Under the pieces are notes generated by a model, which was not told the origin of the DNA, did no database searches, and was given only the letters and a program-made list of their open reading frames with translations. 64,000 nt of DNA from Pseudomonas putida NBRC 14164 (GTDB lineage Bacteria > Pseudomonadota > Gammaproteobacteria > Pseudomonadales > Pseudomonadaceae). Positions within the stretch are counted from its first letter, which is position 1. Each line of letters opens with the position of its first letter. Shown piece after piece: positions 61,449-64,000 of the stretch. The position numbers were made by a program, and so were the translations under genes. The stretch spans positions 5,078,501 to 5,142,500 of the forward strand of contig NC_021505.1 of NCBI RefSeq assembly GCF_000412675.1. The letters run 5' to 3'.

Positions 61449-62957
61449 ATGGCGCAGAACGAATCGGTTGATGTAGTACTGGTAGGCGCGGGCATCATGA
61501 GTGCCACCCTGGCCGTACTGCTGAAGGAGCTTGACCCGACCCTGAAGCTTGAGGTCGTCGAGGCGATGGACTCCGGAGCCGCGGAAAGCTCCAACCCCTG
61601 GAACAACGCAGGTACCGGCCACGCTGGTCTGTGCGAGCTTAACTACACGCCCCAGGCCGCCGATGGCAGCATCGACATCAAGAAGGCCGTGCACATCAAC
61701 GCCCAGTTCGAGGTGTCGCGCCAGTTCTGGGCCTACCTGAGCAAGAAGGGCAACTTCGGCTCGGCGCGTGCGTTCATCAACCCTGTCCCGCACCTGAGCT
61801 ACGTCGAGGGTGACAAGGGTGTTTCCTTCCTCAAGAAGCGCTTCGAGCTGCTCAAGCAGCACCATGCCTTCGCTGACATGGAATACACCGAAGACAAGGC
61901 GGTGATGAGCGACTGGATGCCGTTGATGATGCCAGGCCGCCCGGCCGACCAGCACATTGCAGCTACCCGTGTAGCCAAAGGCACCGACGTCAACTTCGGC
62001 GCCCTGACCAACAAGCTGCTCAAGCTGCTGGGCGACTCGCCGGACGCGCAGGTGAAATACAGCAAGAAGGTCGTCGGCCTGCGCCGTAACGGCAACGGCT
62101 GGACCGTGAGCATCAAGGACGTCAACAGCGGCGGCAGCCGCGAGGTCGACGCCCGCTTTGTCTTCCTCGGCGCCGGCGGCGCGGCCCTGCCGCTGCTGCA
62201 AGCGTCCGGCATCCCGGAAAGCAAAGGCTTTGGCGGCTTCCCGGTCAGCGGCCAGTGGCTGCGTTGCGACAACCCGGAAATCGTCAAGCAGCACCAGGCC
62301 AAGGTCTACAGCCAGGCCGCCGTGGGCGCCCCGCCGATGTCGGTACCGCACCTGGATACCCGCGTTGTGGACGGCAAGACTTCGCTGCTGTTCGGCCCGT
62401 ACGCCGGCTTCACCACCAAGTTCCTCAAGCACGGTTCGCTGATGGACCTGCCGCTGTCGGTGCGCATGGGCAACATCGGCCCGATGCTGGCCGTGGCCCG
62501 TGACAACATGGACCTGACCAAGTACCTGGTCAGCGAAGTGATGCAGTCCATGGAGCAGCGCCTGGAAGCCCTGCGTCGCTTCTATCCGCAGGCCAAGGCC
62601 GAAGACTGGCGCCTGGAAGTGGCTGGTCAGCGCGTGCAGATCATCAAGAAAGACCCGAAAAAAGGCGGTGTGCTGCAGTTTGGTACCGAGCTGGTCTCGG
62701 CCCAGGACGGCAGCCTGGCCGCACTGCTCGGCGCTTCGCCAGGCGCTTCGGTGACCGTGTCGATCATGCTGGAACTGATCGAACGCTGCTTCCCCGAGCA
62801 GGCCAAAGGTGCCTGGGCTGCCAAGCTCAAGGAAATCTTCCCGGCGCGCGAGAAGACACTGGCAACCGATGCTGCCCTGTACCAGAAGATCAGTGCCGAC
62901 AACGATGTGGCGCTGGACCTGGTGGAAAGCAGCCCGGCGGCCAAGCACTACGCCTGA
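61449..62957 (+). CDS. mqo: Malate:quinone oxidoreductase (Mqo)
   Basis: This 502-residue FAD enzyme on the inner face of the membrane oxidises malate to oxaloacetate and passes electrons to quinone. The FAD motif VVLVGAGIMSATLAVLLKEL is followed by EVVEAMDSGAAESSNPWNNA, NAGTGHAGLCELNYTP and SPGASVTVSIMLELIERCFP, all typical of Mqo. In P. putida several mqo paralogues exist; this one is the mqo-1 type by position. The start ATG follows GGAG by about 10 bases. A strong terminator follows. Confidence 0.95.
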   Translation: MAQNESVDVVLVGAGIMSATLAVLLKELDPTLKLEVVEAMDSGAAESSNPWNNAGTGHAGLCELNYTPQAADGSIDIKKAVHINAQFEVSRQFWAYLSKKGNFGSARAFINPVPHLSYVEGDKGVSFLKKRFELLKQHHAFADMEYTEDKAVMSDWMPLMMPGRPADQHIAATRVAKGTDVNFGALTNKLLKLLGDSPDAQVKYSKKVVGLRRNGNGWTVSIKDVNSGGSREVDARFVFLGAGGAALPLLQASGIPESKGFGGFPVSGQWLRCDNPEIVKQHQAKVYSQAAVGAPPMSVPHLDTRVVDGKTSLLFGPYAGFTTKFLKHGSLMDLPLSVRMGNIGPMLAVARDNMDLTKYLVSEVMQSMEQRLEALRRFYPQAKAEDWRLEVAGQRVQIIKKDPKKGGVLQFGTELVSAQDGSLAALLGASPGASVTVSIMLELIERCFPEQAKGAWAAKLKEIFPAREKTLATDAALYQKISADNDVALDLVESSPAAKHYA

Positions 62958-62971
62958 ACCGCCCGATAACG

Positions 62972-62998
62972 AAAAAACGCCCCTCGGGGCGTTTTTTT
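62972..62998 (+). terminator. Intrinsic terminator after mqo
   Basis: aaaaaacgcccc / ggggcgttttttt with a 2-base tip lies 15 bases after the stop, with a seven-T tail. Confidence 0.93.
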
Positions 62999-63017
62999 GT
63001 GCCTGGGTACCTATCAG

Positions 63018-63116
63018 CCTGTGCCGGCCTCTTCGCGGGCTTGCCCGCTCCCACAGGTTCGGCGCTTCCCCTCATCCCTGTGGGAGCGGGCAAGCCCGCG
63101 AAAGGGCCAGCACAGG
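63018..63116. repeat. Paired REP elements, GTGGGAGCGGGCTTGC class
   Basis: cctgtgccggcctcttcgcg... and the inverted copy ...gcgaaagggccagcacagg end only 7 bases before the gene that converges from the right. Confidence 0.87.
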
Positions 63117-63123
63117 TTGAATA

Positions 63124-63414
63124 TCAACCGCGGGCGTTGTCGATGATCTCGATGTACTCAGGCGCATTGCGCTGGTCGGCAATTTGCTCGACGAAGGTCT
63201 TGCCGTGCTCGTCCTTGCCATCCAGGTCCAGGCCAGCTTCGACAAAGAAGCCGACAAAGCGCTCGAAATCGTCGACACGCAGCCCGCGGTACGCCTTGAC
63301 CAGCTTGTGGTGCGAAGGAGAGGTCACGCCATCGGCCGGTTCGAACTGAAGGAACGACTTGATGTAGTCGTCGCTGATTTCGTCGCCGATTACCTGTTTC
63401 TTGTCTTTACGCAT
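63124..63414 (-). CDS. PA4642-family small protein
   Basis: This 96-residue cytoplasmic protein (MRKDKKQVIGDEISDDYIKS then FLQFEPADG) matches the PA4642 family of Pseudomonas and its closing part GKDEHGKTFVEQI. The ATG at 63414 has GGAG six bases upstream, better than the ATG/GTG pair further up. The partner PA4640-type mqo is next to it as in P. aeruginosa. Function unknown. Confidence 0.82.
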   Translation of the reverse strand: MRKDKKQVIGDEISDDYIKSFLQFEPADGVTSPSHHKLVKAYRGLRVDDFERFVGFFVEAGLDLDGKDEHGKTFVEQIADQRNAPEYIEIIDNARG

Positions 63415-63482
63415 TGCCGACTCCAACTGGACCATCACGGGATTTCGAAGGCCGGCAGTTTACCCCTCGCAGGCCGCGTGGC

Positions 63483-63953
63483 TCAACGCGTACGTACGGT
63501 ACCGGTGTGCAGGTCGGCCCAGATGTGGCCGTTGCCATAGGTGAGAAACTGCACGTACAGGGTCTCGTTACGCAGCAGGTCCATGATTACCCGGTAGTCA
63601 CTGACCGGGTAATTCAGGCTCAAGGTGCGGCTTTTTTCGTCATACACGGGCTTCTTCAGGCTCTTGGCCGCTTCGCCGTCGAAGGTCAGCAGCACCTGGG
63701 CGATGGTCGCGCCCTTGCTCAACGGCTTGCCCTTCAGGCGCACCTGCAACGACGAGGTGATCGGGATCGGCTGCTGGTCGGACTGGCGCTGGGCCCCCAC
63801 CACCACCGAGTAGTCGGTCACTTGCAGCAGTTGCTGACCGGTCGGCGCTTCCTGGCGCAAGGACTGATCATCGGGCGGCAGGAACTGGCTGTGCAGGGGG
63901 GCGGCGGCGAGTGGCATGCTGACGGCCAGCAGGAGGGGAAGAATCGCACGCAT
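63483..63953 (-). CDS. Small exported protein of unknown function
   Basis: This 156-residue protein has a signal peptide (MRAILPLLLAVSMPLAAA, cleavage after A18 or near). The mature part is beta-rich (VTDYSVVVGAQRQSDQQPIP, LQVRLKGKPLSKG, LTYGNGHIWADLHTG). No family is recognised. The start has AAGGAG six bases upstream. It lies 68 bases upstream of the PA4642-like gene on the same strand and could be cotranscribed. Confidence 0.75.
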   Translation of the reverse strand: MRAILPLLLAVSMPLAAAPLHSQFLPPDDQSLRQEAPTGQQLLQVTDYSVVVGAQRQSDQQPIPITSSLQVRLKGKPLSKGATIAQVLLTFDGEAAKSLKKPVYDEKSRTLSLNYPVSDYRVIMDLLRNETLYVQFLTYGNGHIWADLHTGTVRTR

Positions 63954-64000
63954 GTGAGGCTCCTTGTATGAAGGAGCACTCTAGCATGCCGGGTGCAGGC

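Overview
The window is a stretch of high-GC gammaproteobacterial chromosome. Gene content, gene order and REP-type palindromes (GTGGGAGCGGGC and variants) point to the Pseudomonas putida group. The order Lap-type secretion genes, cheV, fruBKA/fruR, tatD, ampDE, nadC, trxB, pta, the DUF1302/DUF1329 pair, hprA, rsmC and mqo matches what I remember of P. putida KT2440. This assignment rests on recognition, not on an alignment. No rRNA, tRNA, CRISPR array, prophage or intact insertion sequence was seen.

Layout. 1-3426: end of a TolC-like gene, then a type I secretion ABC ATPase and a HlyD-type adaptor, which together look like the exporter for a giant adhesin encoded to the left (LapF type). 3574-5604: CheV and two small genes. 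5860-12159: an RND efflux operon with its own two-component system. 12438-16853: a small exported protein, an OprD-family porin, a diguanylate cyclase, a DUF2383 stress-type protein and a DUF3820 protein. 16850-23666: the fructose PTS (fruB-fruK-fruA) divergent from fruR, with the FruR operator between them. 23669-31369: tatD, ampD/ampE, DUF1631, nadC, trxB and cysZ. 31548-34215: a soluble PAS-PAS chemoreceptor-like protein and a glycosyltransferase preceded by tandem Pho-box-like repeats.

34212-35021 is an orphan Rhs-core protein with a variable C-terminus and lower GC. 35149-40204 is housekeeping: glutathione peroxidase, SlyD-type FKBP, DUF3565, Pta, an OmpA-like lipoprotein and an MBL-fold hydrolase. 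40303-41369 is a lower-GC islet on the minus strand with a small ORF, a GNAT-like protein, a 56-residue ORF with a strong ribosome binding site, and a terminator. 41531-43827 is a response regulator-TPR protein with a soluble histidine kinase. 43987-52415 holds a MalT-like LuxR regulator, DUF1329, DUF1302 and an acyl-CoA ligase, probably one functional module for fatty acid or ester use.

52577-63953: glycerate dehydrogenase, rsmC, a yybP-ykoY (Mn2+) riboswitch in front of a GDT1/UPF0016 manganese exporter, an M48 lipoprotein protease, a variant SRAP protein, two small minus-strand genes (one with a cysteine-rich zinc motif), an acyltransferase, several small proteins, a YajG-like lipoprotein, mqo with a long leader, and two small genes. 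Thirteen REP or REP-pair elements sit in the gaps between genes; one forms the 3' end of a coding sequence.

Most of the window is ordinary core genome. The parts I find most worth a second look are the GNAT islet (40303-41369), the Pho-box-like repeats before the glycosyltransferase, the LuxR/DUF1329/DUF1302/ligase module, the SRAP protein with altered catalytic residues, the orphan Rhs toxin-like gene, and the symmetrical elements in the 600-base mqo leader.
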